Assembly: GCF_006210265.1 (NCBI RefSeq) | Contig: NZ_VCNC01000001.1 | Location: 196,843 to 260,842, forward strand | Source of the DNA: Desulfovibrio sp. UCD-KL4C | GTDB lineage: Bacteria > Desulfobacterota > Desulfovibrionia > Desulfovibrionales > Desulfovibrionaceae | Reading direction: 5' to 3' | DNA length: 64,000 bases | Shown here: positions 7,994 through 17,172 of the stretch, one piece after another | Layout of the letters: every line of letters begins with the position of its first letter | Position numbering within the stretch: position 1 is the first letter of the stretch | Notes under the pieces: model-generated | Told to the model about the DNA's origin: nothing | Seen by the model: the letters and a program-made list of their open reading frames with translations, nothing else | Databases searched by the model: none | Translations under genes and position numbers: made by a program

Positions 7994-9239
7994 ATGAAAA
8001 CTGCTGATTTATCTAATGACCCCAAGGATCTTAAATGGTCTGAAGCTGCCGATTGACCAGAATAGGCGAAGTCATCAGTGAAAAACTTGATATAATACCT
8101 CAGAAAATCACAGTGAAACTACATATCTGCCACAAATACGCCTGTCGTAGTTGCGAAGGCTTAGAGGGTGATGGGCCGACAGTTAAAATAGCCTCGATGA
8201 GCTCCGCAATTAATTAAGCAAGGAATCGTCACCCCGGGGCTTCTCGCATATATTTTCATTAATAAATTTGCGACGAACTACCTTTTTATCGACAAAACAA
8301 GATGTTTGAGAGGCTGGGGATTGATATTTTACGATCAACGATGTTGAGTTGGGCAATTCAAACTGCACAAAAGTGCGAGCCGCTCCTGGAGCTTTTTTAT
8401 AAAAAATTGCGTGTCGGAAATATCATTAATATAGATGAAACGCCGCCGCAGGTTTTAAAGGAACCGGTCCGTAAAAATACGACCAAATCTTATAGGTGGA
8501 TGGCCAAAGGCGGAACTGAGAGAAAGCCCGTGGTTATTTTCAGGTGTTCACCGAGTCGGTCCGGAACTGTCGCTGAAAAGATTGTGGGAGACTTTTATGG
8601 TTTCTTGCAATCCGCTGGATATGCAGGATATAATGAGCTTGAAAAATATGATGCAATAACTAGTGTCGGCTGTCTGGTGCATGTCCGCATAAAATTCATG
8701 ATATCGTCAAAGCTGGCTCAAAGAAGAAAAAGGGAACTGCTACTAGTGTATTGAATTTGATCAGCAAGATTTATCAAATTGAAGGACAGGCAAAAAACAG
8801 AAATTGCACCTGATTAAATCCTTGCCTTACCAGAAGAAAAGGTAAGACCACTTTTTGATAAAATTGCAGATATTTTAAAAAATCAGCAGGCAATGTTCCT
8901 CTAAAATATCTCTTAGGACAAGCCATAGCCTACGGTCTGAAGCAATGGTCCCGTGTTGAAGCCTGCCTTAAGAATCCATATCTCACGCCCGATAATAATG
9001 TTGCTGAAAATGCAATCCACCCATTCGCCACCGATCGCAAAAACTGGCTGTTCTCCGGTTATCCTCGAGGAGCAAAATCTAGTGCGACAATATACAGCCT
9101 GATCGAAACCGCAAAAGCAAATGGTCTCAATCCCTACGAATATTAGATCTATATATTTGAAAAGCTTCCCTTCATAGATTCTGCACATAATCTTGAAGCT
9201 TTGCTTCCATGGGAAATGCAAAAAGACAAAGCAATATAG
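7994..9239 (+). pseudogene. Degenerate IS66 transposase TnpC
   Basis: The frame starts at an ATG (7994) and is soon interrupted by several stops. A 150-codon open piece (8302-8754) contains the DDE-domain start (NIIDETP-like segment NIINIDETPPQVL and RWMAKGG). A further piece (about 8905-9239) matches the C-terminus, including NVAENAIHPF, DRKNWLFSGYPRGAKSSA and ETAKANGLNPYEY. Multiple frameshifts, stops and probable deletions make it non-functional. Confidence 0.82.
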
Positions 9240-9262
9240 CAGATTTAATTAATCTGTATAAG

Positions 9263-9285
9263 GTGCAGGCGTCTTGGACGCTTAC
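9263..9285 (-). repeat. IS66 right terminal inverted repeat
   Basis: Read on the minus strand it begins GTAAGCGTCCAAG and matches the left end at 7209. It runs directly into the truncated glycosyltransferase frame. Confidence 0.75.
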
Positions 9286-9849
9286 GACACGGATGTTGTT
9301 CGTGATTTCGAAAAGGCTTTTTCCGGTAGAAAAACAGTACTTGTTACCCTGCAGGGTTTTAGCGATCTGCTTTCAGACTCCATTGTTTTCGCTATGCGTA
9401 ATGCTCCTCAAGACTGGTGTTGGTTGTTGAGACTGCCTCCTGCGCATAGTCATAGGAAAGCGGAGTTAGTTTCTGAATTAAAGGTAAATAGAATTTCCAA
9501 TTATGACTTGGATATTTCTAACAGGGCAAGTCTTTATACCCTGCTAAAAAGAGTTGACCAACACGTTACTTATTTTTCTAGTGTATGCTACGAGGCTTTA
9601 GCTTTCGGCATTAATTCAATCGTGACTCATGCCTCATCTAGAGAACTTTATTTAGAATATATTAATAAAGGATATTTTATTTATGCGGCAACAGGGAGAG
9701 ATTTACTCAGCTCTCTTAGAGAAAATATGGTGGAAGAGTTTATTGTTGAGGAGACCCCATATATGGTCAAAGATATAAAAAATGCCAGAAAAATAGTTGG
9801 TTCTTTTCTGTCTCGAAGCTTTTTAGGCAATCATCCATCTGTGCGTTAA
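9286..9849 (+). pseudogene. 5'-truncated capsule/glycan transferase remnant
   Basis: A continuous frame of 187 codons begins inside the IS66 right repeat and has no start of its own outside the element. It contains RKTVLVTLQGFSDLL, a conserved-looking CYEALAFGINSIVTH segment (typical of the nucleotide-sugar-binding C-terminal half of GT-B glycosyltransferases) and a helical C-terminus. It is the 3' half of a gene cut by the insertion. The 5' half is missing except possibly the fragment at 7051-7208. The family cannot be fixed beyond a GT-B-like surface-polysaccharide transferase. Confidence 0.6.
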
Positions 9850-9995
9850 TATGTTTTTTGTGGGCTATATTTTACATCCTTCGGTTTAAGGAAAAGCAAC
9901 CCTCGACAGCCTTTTGTATGTTTGCTAAAAAATATTCATGATAATAATTAAGCACACTTTTTACCGTAAAAAACTCTCCTTAGCAAAGGCTCAAT

Positions 9996-11468
9996 ATGGA
10001 TTTTAGCATCGTCGTTCTCTCTCGCCCCGATTCCCCCTACTGGAGATGTCTTGAAGATATTATTTACCCATTACGAGACACTCTTTCTACTCTTGGATAC
10101 TCAGTTGAGATTTTAAAGAATAAACTTTCTACAAATGCAGTTAATATTCTTTTTGGACTGCATAATATTCCGGATTTTCCGCTACACACCATCCCCGAAA
10201 ACTCAATAATTTATAATTTTGAACAAATTGTTAAAGGAAGCAAGGCATTACGCCCGCATTTTATTGAGTCCCTTTGCAAACTAACAGTGTGGGATTACAG
10301 TGAACGAAACATTGATCTCCTGAAAAGAAATTTTAAGGTAACAGATGTTCACCATGTGCCACTGAGATACACTCCTAAAATGACATGTCTGGATGAAAAT
10401 TACCCAAAAGATATTGATGTTCTTTTTTATGGTTGTATGAGCTCCCGCCGACAGAGCATCATTACGGCACTTCGTGAGCGCGGAGTTAACGCTATAGCCA
10501 TTGAAAAAGTATTCGGACATGAGCGCAATTTTTACATTGCTAGATCTAGATTAATTCTGAATATGCACTATTATACTCCTGGAATTTTTGAAGAAGTGCG
10601 TACTGGTTTTCTTTTAGCAAACAAAAAAACGGTTGTAAGTGAGCGTAATGAAGACACCTTTGTTCCGCCTGAGTTTGAAGAGTCCTGCATCTTTACCCCA
10701 TACCATAAATTAGTGGACTCCATCATAAAAACACTTGGGAATACTGAAGAAATAGCTGAACAGGGAAAACTTGGCTATTCATGTTTTACAAAATGTCGTT
10801 ATGAAGATGTTCTTACCGGAGTTGCCCGGAAAGCTGTCCCCAGACCATCTGATGTGAGCAGCTTTCCTGCGCGTCTCAATGCCGGTTCAGGAAAAGATTT
10901 CAAAGATGAATACCTGAATATTGACATCAATTCTGAGTGGGCCCCTGATATTTTAATGGATCTGTCTACCCTCATAAATCCGGAAGAGATCCATAAAACG
11001 CGCCGTTTTGGAAATATATCTTTACCAGAAGGTTATTTTGAAGAGATCATTGCCAATGATGTTTTGGAACATGTTCCTGATGTCATTTGTACTATGACAA
11101 ATTTTTTAAAATTATTGAGCGTCGGTGGAAAACTGACAGTACAGGTGCCTTACGATTTATCTTACGGGGCATGGCAGGATCCTACACATGTCCGGGCTTT
11201 CAATGAAATGAGTTTCAGGTATTATACGGACTGGTCTTGGTATTGCGGCTGGCGGGATTACCGTTTCTTTGTGAAGGATCTTTCCTACTCTCCGAGTGAT
11301 TTCGGTAAAAGGATGTATCAGCAACAAAAAGACTTAGAAAACCTTTTGCATACGCCAAGAGCCATCGATGGCATGATCGTGACACTGGAGAAATGTCGAA
11401 GCACACAAGAAGAACAAAGAGAATATGACCTTAGACATCGTACATTTTACAAGCAGATAAGAGACTAA
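9996..11468 (+). CDS. Glycosyltransferase-methyltransferase fusion protein
   Basis: The protein has 490 residues in two parts. The N-terminal ~285 residues look like a CgeB/Glyco_trans_1_2-type glycosyltransferase: VLFYGCMSSRRQSII, RSRLILNMHYY, then the acidic EEVRTGFLLANKKTVVSE segment. The C-terminal ~200 residues are a type-11 SAM methyltransferase: LNAGSGKDFKDEYLNIDI as motif I and strand 2, NDVLEHVPD as motif II, and VGGKLTVQVPY. Fusion suggests that a sugar is transferred and then methylated on the same glycan. No signal peptide is seen, so it acts in the cytosol. The gene has its own 146-bp upstream gap with no recognisable promoter. A similar but unrelated-looking fusion occurs at 19931. 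Confidence 0.7.
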   Translation: MDFSIVVLSRPDSPYWRCLEDIIYPLRDTLSTLGYSVEILKNKLSTNAVNILFGLHNIPDFPLHTIPENSIIYNFEQIVKGSKALRPHFIESLCKLTVWDYSERNIDLLKRNFKVTDVHHVPLRYTPKMTCLDENYPKDIDVLFYGCMSSRRQSIITALRERGVNAIAIEKVFGHERNFYIARSRLILNMHYYTPGIFEEVRTGFLLANKKTVVSERNEDTFVPPEFEESCIFTPYHKLVDSIIKTLGNTEEIAEQGKLGYSCFTKCRYEDVLTGVARKAVPRPSDVSSFPARLNAGSGKDFKDEYLNIDINSEWAPDILMDLSTLINPEEIHKTRRFGNISLPEGYFEEIIANDVLEHVPDVICTMTNFLKLLSVGGKLTVQVPYDLSYGAWQDPTHVRAFNEMSFRYYTDWSWYCGWRDYRFFVKDLSYSPSDFGKRMYQQQKDLENLLHTPRAIDGMIVTLEKCRSTQEEQREYDLRHRTFYKQIRD

Positions 11469-11552
11469 TCTTCCTGTATCTAAATTCTCTATGTCCAATA
11501 TTTTATGAAGTATACTACGCCTAAGAAGGTTAGATAAAACAACGAGGTTTAC

Positions 11553-12371
11553 ATGATAGATATCCTTTATTTAACATTCAATAGGATTGCATATACAAAA
11601 ATAACTCTTCCCGCACTTATAGAGAATGCTGGCACAGATTTTTCCTTAACTATTATGGATAATGGCTCGACTGACGGAACTGTAGAATACTTGCAAGAGA
11701 TGCAGGAAAAATACAAAAATACGATACGAAAAGTACTATTTAATTCAAAAAACATTGGTATTTCCATGCCCACTAATGTTTTTTGGAGGACGGCGAAGGG
11801 AGAATTCGTAGGAAAGGTCGACAATGACACCTTAGTTCCTAAAAACTGGCTGAGCAGATTACTTGAAGCACATCAAAAATCTGATAAGCTCGGTGTCGTT
11901 GGAGGGTTTCATTTCGATATGGCGTACGTAGACGTAAAAGAGCTTGAACGTCGAGTGGTATCTCTCGAGGGGGTTTCTTTGATTCCCGATGCGTTTATTG
12001 GCGGTTGTTGTTACTTGTTTCGCAAAAGTGTTCAGGAAAAACACGGTTATTTGGATGTACACCCGACACGGAAGACTTTCGGATGGACTGAGTATCAACA
12101 GGAAATAGCACGAAGCGGGTACTGTAACGGTTATCTATATCCTTTACTAAATGTAGAACACTTTGATGACCCGGTGAGCAAATACAATTTAGCATACACC
12201 AAGCATGCCGATACATCTAAGATTTCTATGGGGGATAAAGGTATTTCCAATAGAGAAGAGCAGCTTAAATGGTATATTAAGGATGCCAAAAGAGTAGAAA
12301 TGGGCAGATCCTTAACGGATATGGGTATTGCTGTTTCATTTAATTCTTTCGTAAATTCATCTGAAAAATAG
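11553..12371 (+). CDS. Family 2 glycosyltransferase
   Basis: This 272-residue GT-A enzyme has ILYLTFNR at the N-terminus, the nucleotide-binding IMDNGSTDGT segment, GISMPTN, and the metal-binding KVDNDTLVP (DxD-like) motif near residue 90. GGCCYLFRKS and FGWTEYQQEIA provide the later acceptor-side motifs. It has no membrane segment, so it is probably a cytoplasmic or peripherally bound enzyme adding a sugar to a polysaccharide or O-antigen repeat. Donor and acceptor are unknown. It starts at an ATG 84 bp after the fusion gene and is the last plus-strand gene before the minus-strand sugar-nucleotide operon. Confidence 0.75.
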   Translation: MIDILYLTFNRIAYTKITLPALIENAGTDFSLTIMDNGSTDGTVEYLQEMQEKYKNTIRKVLFNSKNIGISMPTNVFWRTAKGEFVGKVDNDTLVPKNWLSRLLEAHQKSDKLGVVGGFHFDMAYVDVKELERRVVSLEGVSLIPDAFIGGCCYLFRKSVQEKHGYLDVHPTRKTFGWTEYQQEIARSGYCNGYLYPLLNVEHFDDPVSKYNLAYTKHADTSKISMGDKGISNREEQLKWYIKDAKRVEMGRSLTDMGIAVSFNSFVNSSEK

Positions 12372-12382
12372 ACCGACCAATC

Positions 12383-12625
12383 AATTCAGCTGTCTTTTTT
12401 TTGTGTCCCTACCGCAAAAAAACTTTCACGTTTATCAAGGTAACAATCCTCCTCGTCACTATTTCATCTGCTGGGCTTTGTTATGGGAGGGTATAATGCT
12501 TTCAGTTCTTCCATGGCTGCAATAAATTTTCTATGTCATTAAACTGGGACAATTTTATTTAAATTGTCCCAGTTTAAAAAACAGTCAGGAAAACGATAAG
12601 TGGGTAAGGCGTAGTTAATAGTTCA
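12383..12625 (-). pseudogene. Decayed C-terminal copy of the neighbouring GT2 gene (paralogue of 15089-17023)
   Basis: This apparently intergenic DNA aligns over its whole length with the 3' end of the glycosyltransferase gene at about 15095-15320. Shared blocks in the same order include ATCAAGGTAACA-like, CATGGCTGCAA, TCCCAGTTTAAAAA and CAGTCAGGAAAACG. Read on the minus strand it would encode the same WFLNWDNI-type C-terminus but with stops and indels. The genes at 12684-14961 therefore sit between a full copy and a remnant of the same gene. Confidence 0.7.
12541..12575. repeat. Perfect 15-bp inverted repeat
   Basis: AAACTGGGACAATTT, a 5-nt TATTT loop and its exact complement lie between the convergent genes ending at 12371 and 12684. 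No T-run follows on either strand, so terminator function is uncertain. The homologous segment of the intact paralogue (15248-15284) is only a quasi-palindrome. Confidence 0.8.
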
Positions 12626-12683
12626 ACTTTTGGTGATCTAATCTCGTTAAGGTTTGTTACGGCTGGAAAAAATTAAATTTATA

Positions 12684-13868
12684 TTACCATTTGATGCCTT
12701 TAAATATTACATCCTTGCGGATGTTCTTTTCAAATTTGGCGACCAGTTTAAACATTGAAGCCATCACTTCTTCAGTTAGATAATGAGGAGTAACTCCGAC
12801 CTCAAGCAGTCCCTGATAGATCGGGTTATAGTAGTGGTCTTCTGCTTCTTTCCTTGGGTTTTCCAGCTGTTGTATTTTTACATCATAACCAAGGCTTATC
12901 CCTACTTTTTGAACTAATGCAGCAATTTCATTAACAGAAAACAGCTCCATAATCTGATTAAAAATTCTTAACTCTCCAGATTTAGCAGGAGAAAGAGCTG
13001 CTTTCTCAACGCATTGTAAGGTGTCGTTGATGTTTAAATAACCTCTAGTCTGTCCGCCTTTTCCGTAAACTGTTAAGGGATATCCGGTCACAGCCTGAAC
13101 AATAAATCTGTTTATTACAGTACCGAAAATTTCATCATAATTAAAGATCGTGCCTAGACGTTCGTCAAGGGCTGACTCTTCAGTTTCAAGCCCGTAAACA
13201 GGACCCTGCATTAAATCAGTAACTTTTAAGCCCCACATACGTACGCAGAACCACATCAAGTCTGTGTCCATGATTTTGGTCGTATGGTAGAGCGAAGAAG
13301 CTTGTCGTGGGAAAAGAAATTTATCTTTGCGTCCTTTGTGTTCTACATCAAGCCAGCCTTCTTCTATATCAATGTTTGGCGTGCCGTATTCTCCCATCGT
13401 TCCTATATGAACAACATGAGTTTCTGGACTTAAATCGCGAAGTGCAAACATCAAGTTGTTTGTAACCAGAAGATTGTTGGAAAGAGTTTTGTTGGCATAT
13501 TTGTAGTTCAGCAGAGAATACGGTGCTGAAGGTTGCTCCGCATAATGGAAAACAGTGTCAGGATTCTCGCTGTAAGAATAATTTTCGGCCCATTGGTATT
13601 CTACTGTTCCGTTGAATAGTGATCGCATAATTTCCGGACAAGTCAGATCTCCGATAACGACTTTGATTTCAAAGCCCGTTTTTTTATACCATATTTTTGC
13701 TCGCTCCTGTAAGGTCGGGAGAGAATACAACATACCTACATCGAGTTCTGTGCAGGCGTTGCGGCGCATATAGTTATCAACAACGGTTACCTGATTTCCG
13801 CGTTTAGACAGATACATTGCGGTCGGCCAGCCTAGGTATCCGTCTCCTCCGAGGATTAATGCGTTCAT
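12684..13868 (-). CDS. sqdB: UDP-sulfoquinovose synthase (SqdB/SQD1 family)
   Basis: This 394-residue extended short-chain dehydrogenase opens with the family-typical NAD-binding stretch GGDGYLGWPTAMYLSKRGN and VVDNYMRR. It continues with HIGTMGEYGTP (catalytic Thr region), the active-site YHTTK (Tyr-x3-Lys), VRMWGLKVTDLMQGPVYG, and YGKGGQTRGYLNI. This set distinguishes SQD1 from ordinary UDP-glucose epimerases. The enzyme converts UDP-glucose and sulfite to UDP-sulfoquinovose. No SqdX/SqdD sulfolipid glycosyltransferase is seen; the neighbours are glycan genes, so a sulfoquinovose residue on a surface glycan is inferred. It lies 19 bp behind the 4,6-dehydratase gene, with AAGGAAA before the ATG. 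Confidence 0.85.
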   Translation of the reverse strand: MNALILGGDGYLGWPTAMYLSKRGNQVTVVDNYMRRNACTELDVGMLYSLPTLQERAKIWYKKTGFEIKVVIGDLTCPEIMRSLFNGTVEYQWAENYSYSENPDTVFHYAEQPSAPYSLLNYKYANKTLSNNLLVTNNLMFALRDLSPETHVVHIGTMGEYGTPNIDIEEGWLDVEHKGRKDKFLFPRQASSLYHTTKIMDTDLMWFCVRMWGLKVTDLMQGPVYGLETEESALDERLGTIFNYDEIFGTVINRFIVQAVTGYPLTVYGKGGQTRGYLNINDTLQCVEKAALSPAKSGELRIFNQIMELFSVNEIAALVQKVGISLGYDVKIQQLENPRKEAEDHYYNPIYQGLLEVGVTPHYLTEEVMASMFKLVAKFEKNIRKDVIFKGIKW

Positions 13869-13887
13869 GCTATGTTTCCTTTTCAGG

Positions 13888-14961
13888 TTAGTCTTTGGAA
13901 TATGGGTGGATTGTGGTTTCCTTAGGTTCTTCCAGGAGACCGTAGTTCAATAGAAAATGTTTTAATTCTGTGGGAGTTAAAGCAGTTTCGTTGGCCGAAT
14001 TGTATGGCCGATCAATAGTTGTGGAAATAGTGCCGGGGTATTCGTAGGAAATGTTTTTATAAAGATCTCTGAAAGCGGGAAGAATCGCAAAATAATTTTC
14101 AAGTTCAACGGTACGACGCGTTTCTTCAGAATTCATAAGTTCTTCATAAAGTTTTTCGCCGGGTTTTGATCCAACAATGTCGATTTCTATGTTTTCAGGA
14201 TTATGCCCATACTTCGGAGCAAGTTCCTCTATCATTACTTTTGCAAGATCGTAGATGCGGATAATCGGCATTTTTGTGACAAAGACTTCTCCGCCTTTTG
14301 CATATTGAACCGAATCAATAACCTGACTGGTAGCCTGACTTATGCTCATAATGAAGCGAGTCATCTCTGAGTCGGTCAACGTGACTGTTTTGCCTTCTTT
14401 AATCTGCTCCCGGAAGATGGGGATAACAGAACCTCTTGAACCCAAAACATTCCCAAAGCGGGTTGACGCAAATACCGGACCTTTTCGTGTTGAGCTATTT
14501 GCCGCTGTGATAAGTCTTTCGCCCATCAGTTTAGAGGTTCCCATAACATTTGTAGGGTTGACCGCCTTGTCTGAACTGGTAAAAATTACTTTTTCAACTT
14601 TGCATTCACTTGCAGCATCGATTATATTTTTGACCCCTAAAATATTAGTTTGAACAGCCTCGAAAGGGGATTTTTCACAAAGAACAACATGTTTATATGC
14701 TGCCGCATGAAACAATATATCTATTCCAAGGCATTTTCTGCTCAGTTCGTCCTTGTCTCTGACATCTGTAAGAAAGAAATTTGCATTTGGATAGTTTTTG
14801 TAGCGTTGTTCCATGAAAAAAAGCTCAGACTCGTTGTTGTCCAAGCCGACAAGTTCTCCGACTTCATATACATTTAGCAGCTGGTTTATAAGTTCTGAAC
14901 CGATAGTTCCGCATGCCCCTGTAACAAGTATGATTTTATCTTTTAAATAGGAAAGGGCCAC
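13888..14961 (-). CDS. UDP-N-acetylhexosamine 4,6-dehydratase (FlaA1/PseB/CapD-like)
   Basis: The 357-residue SDR has the NAD motif TGACGTIGSELI at residues 15-26, DVRDKDEL, an AAYKHV segment, and TSSDKAVNPTNVMGTSK with the modified Lys-type active site of the polysaccharide-biosynthesis PF02719 family. STRFGNVLGSRGSVIP and GEKLYEELM follow. It lacks the membrane region of long CapD/WbpM enzymes, so it is a soluble short-form dehydratase acting on UDP-GlcNAc or a related sugar as the first step to a 6-deoxy or amino sugar. The start is GTG at 14961, with AGGAG 7 nt upstream. It is in one operon with the sqdB-like gene. Confidence 0.85.
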   Translation of the reverse strand: MALSYLKDKIILVTGACGTIGSELINQLLNVYEVGELVGLDNNESELFFMEQRYKNYPNANFFLTDVRDKDELSRKCLGIDILFHAAAYKHVVLCEKSPFEAVQTNILGVKNIIDAASECKVEKVIFTSSDKAVNPTNVMGTSKLMGERLITAANSSTRKGPVFASTRFGNVLGSRGSVIPIFREQIKEGKTVTLTDSEMTRFIMSISQATSQVIDSVQYAKGGEVFVTKMPIIRIYDLAKVMIEELAPKYGHNPENIEIDIVGSKPGEKLYEELMNSEETRRTVELENYFAILPAFRDLYKNISYEYPGTISTTIDRPYNSANETALTPTELKHFLLNYGLLEEPKETTIHPYSKD

Positions 14962-15088
14962 ATTTCATCTCCTGTAAATTCTTATGTTACGCGAATGTTT
15001 ATGATTAAGTACTAAATCTATCAGATTGTTACACCATGCGGCAAGTCCTCTTTCGAAGTCGGTAATAATAGAAAATTAAGGTGGTATG

Positions 15089-17023
15089 TCAGTTTTCACT
15101 TTGTTTTTGTGATCTTACCCCGTAAAGAGCTTCGCGTATGTCAAGGTAACAGTCGTCGTTGTCACTGTTCCACCTGCATGGTTTGCTTATTGGCGGATAT
15201 GATTCCTTAATTTCCTGCATGGCTGCAAGAAATTTTTCCTGATTATTAAACAGAGGAGCTATTTTGTTAATATTATCCCAGTTTAAAAACCAGTCAGGAA
15301 AACGGTAAACAGGGAAGATTGTGAAGGCTTTTTCTCGTATCTCGCGATTCAGATCTAGGCGGAACCACCAAGGGTGAAGAGATGTAATCTCTTCTTTGCT
15401 GGAAATATTTGAGATATCACTTAGTCCTGGGCGACGGCAGGCGTGCCGATACATAAAAAGAGGTATGTCCGTAGTTACGGAAGTCCAGCCGTTCTCAACT
15501 AGACTTATCCATATTTCAGCATCCTCCCTGTTGGTGAGGTCTTCACGGTATAGTCCTAGCTGTTCCAGTGCACAACGGCGAAGCAAAGAAGAGCTGGGTG
15601 ATGGAGATATCATAATTGATCTTACGAAGTTATAGTCATCACCCCATGCAACGTGGTTGTCTTTTCCGAAAACAAGGGTTTTAGGTGTAATCCAGGCGAC
15701 TCTCGGATTCGTTCTCATGAGGTTTACGCTTACAGCAAGATAGTCTGGAGTAATCATGTCATCTGAATCAAGGGTAACCACAAATTCGCCATTACTCTCT
15801 TTTATGCCTCTGTTGCGGGTTCCGCCTTTGCCTCTATTTTTCTGTGTGATCAGTTTAATACGGCTGTCATTCAGTTTTTCGAGGAGTTCCTTGGCGGTAT
15901 CATAAGAATTATCAGTTGACCCGTCATTGATGATAATGATTTCCCAGTTTGTCCATGTCTGCCGGACAACTGAAGTCACCGCTTCTTCAAGGTAATGTCC
16001 CTGATTAAAGAGCGGAATTACAACGCTTACTTTTTCAGGTCCGGAAACAGGTTGATCTTGTACTGGAAAATTTAGGACTATTTGTTTGTACAGCCTCATC
16101 AGCGCAGGACGTTCACTCACAACGCTGAAGCTTGTTTCCATCATCTGGCGTGCATTTTCTGTTTCCCCCGAGAACAGGGCGAGTAGGCAGTATCGGAAGA
16201 TATGGCGGTCATAATCTTCAACTGATTCCAGAATCCCTTCTTGGATCTTTTTAAAAAGTTCCATAACCTGCTTGATATGGAATTGGTAAGTTTTAGCCAA
16301 CTCTTTGGTAGATAGCTGGTTGAATTTTCGTTCAAAAAACAACTTTTGATATTTTTCAAGGACGTTATTTTCTTCGTCCATAATCCGTTGTTCATTTTCT
16401 TTTTTAGTTCTTCTGGAACCGGCTGGAATTTTTTGTAAGCACGTTGGCGGCAGAATTTTTATTGGTGTGTGTGAAGAGAGTCTAAGTAATAATTCTGGCA
16501 GGGCAAAAAAATGTAAATCTTCATTGAAAACGGTTGTTTGTGATTGAAACAGATCATTTCGCAAAATAGTAATAAGCGGGTAAAATGGGTTTTGTAGCAT
16601 ATCTAAAACAAATGAGCAGGGGGATGGCCTTTCTGTGGAGTCTTGGTTGACAACTGCAAATACACACTCTGGGTTATCTTCAAATTCGGTGATGATCGTC
16701 TGGGTGGTCTGTTCTGAAAGTTCAATTCTCCCATCAATAATAACGGTTAGTCCTGTAGGGTGCCGAGTGACTTCTTTCTGCAAGGCTTTTTCAAGAGCTT
16801 TAGTTGAGTCCTCTTGTTTTTCGAAGATAAAAAGATCTAGGCGGTTTGTTTCCTTACAAATTCTTTCTAACATTAAAATAGATCGGTCTGGAAGCGCTGC
16901 TGCTGCAATTGTCAAACGATTATTTTCAATTTTGTTTAGTAAATCTCGTATGAAGGGCTCAGGAAGATATATTCCGGGGGGACTAATCAATATATATGAA
17001 AGTTGAGTTGCTTTCTCTGTCAT
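15089..17023 (-). CDS. Large family 2 glycosyltransferase with N-terminal extension
   Basis: In this 644-residue protein the GT2 domain occupies roughly residues 330-560. It shows KVSVVIPLFNQGHYLEEAV, IIINDGSTDNS, NRGKGGTRNRGI, the DxD-type VTLDSDDMITPDY and a REDAEIWISL segment near the general-base region. The first ~330 residues have no motif I recognise but look like a degenerate second GT-A-like domain (VVIDGRIELSEQ, FFALPELLLRL), followed by an alpha-helical stretch. It is a polysaccharide glycosyltransferase of unknown specificity. The 3' end of this gene is duplicated as a decayed fragment at 12383-12625. Its transcription is separated from its neighbours by about 130-150 bp on each side. 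Confidence 0.75.
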   Translation of the reverse strand: MTEKATQLSYILISPPGIYLPEPFIRDLLNKIENNRLTIAAAALPDRSILMLERICKETNRLDLFIFEKQEDSTKALEKALQKEVTRHPTGLTVIIDGRIELSEQTTQTIITEFEDNPECVFAVVNQDSTERPSPCSFVLDMLQNPFYPLITILRNDLFQSQTTVFNEDLHFFALPELLLRLSSHTPIKILPPTCLQKIPAGSRRTKKENEQRIMDEENNVLEKYQKLFFERKFNQLSTKELAKTYQFHIKQVMELFKKIQEGILESVEDYDRHIFRYCLLALFSGETENARQMMETSFSVVSERPALMRLYKQIVLNFPVQDQPVSGPEKVSVVIPLFNQGHYLEEAVTSVVRQTWTNWEIIIINDGSTDNSYDTAKELLEKLNDSRIKLITQKNRGKGGTRNRGIKESNGEFVVTLDSDDMITPDYLAVSVNLMRTNPRVAWITPKTLVFGKDNHVAWGDDYNFVRSIMISPSPSSSLLRRCALEQLGLYREDLTNREDAEIWISLVENGWTSVTTDIPLFMYRHACRRPGLSDISNISSKEEITSLHPWWFRLDLNREIREKAFTIFPVYRFPDWFLNWDNINKIAPLFNNQEKFLAAMQEIKESYPPISKPCRWNSDNDDCYLDIREALYGVRSQKQSEN

Positions 17024-17172
17024 TTTAGGTCTTCCATCTTAGTTAGAGTATGCTTACAGCTATATTATGGCTTAGCCTGTTTATAGTCTTTTAAACAGGA
17101 ATAGGTTTTGTTGTTTAGAGATCATGAATAAAACGTTCTGGAAAGTCTTACCGTTTAAGATAATAAATTGTT

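Larger units (their letters stand above)
7209..9285 (+). mobile_element. Decayed IS66-family insertion sequence
   Basis: The left end (from 7209) and the right end (read back from 9285) share the IS66-type terminus GTAAGCG followed by CCAA and, a few bases on, CCTGCA, as imperfect inverted repeats of about 22 bp. Between them lie remnants of the tnpA, tnpB and tnpC (DDE transposase) genes in the order expected for IS66, all damaged. The length of about 2.08 kb is below the usual 2.4-2.7 kb, so internal deletion is likely. The 8-bp flanks (ATTGAAAC and GACACGGA) are not a target duplication, so DNA next to the element has been lost or rearranged. Confidence 0.85.

Noticed and set aside
12541-12575. 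A rho-independent terminator for the convergent genes
   Set aside because: The stem is AT-rich and lacks a T-run on either strand, and its origin is explained by template switching in a pseudogene. Termination is possible but unsupported.
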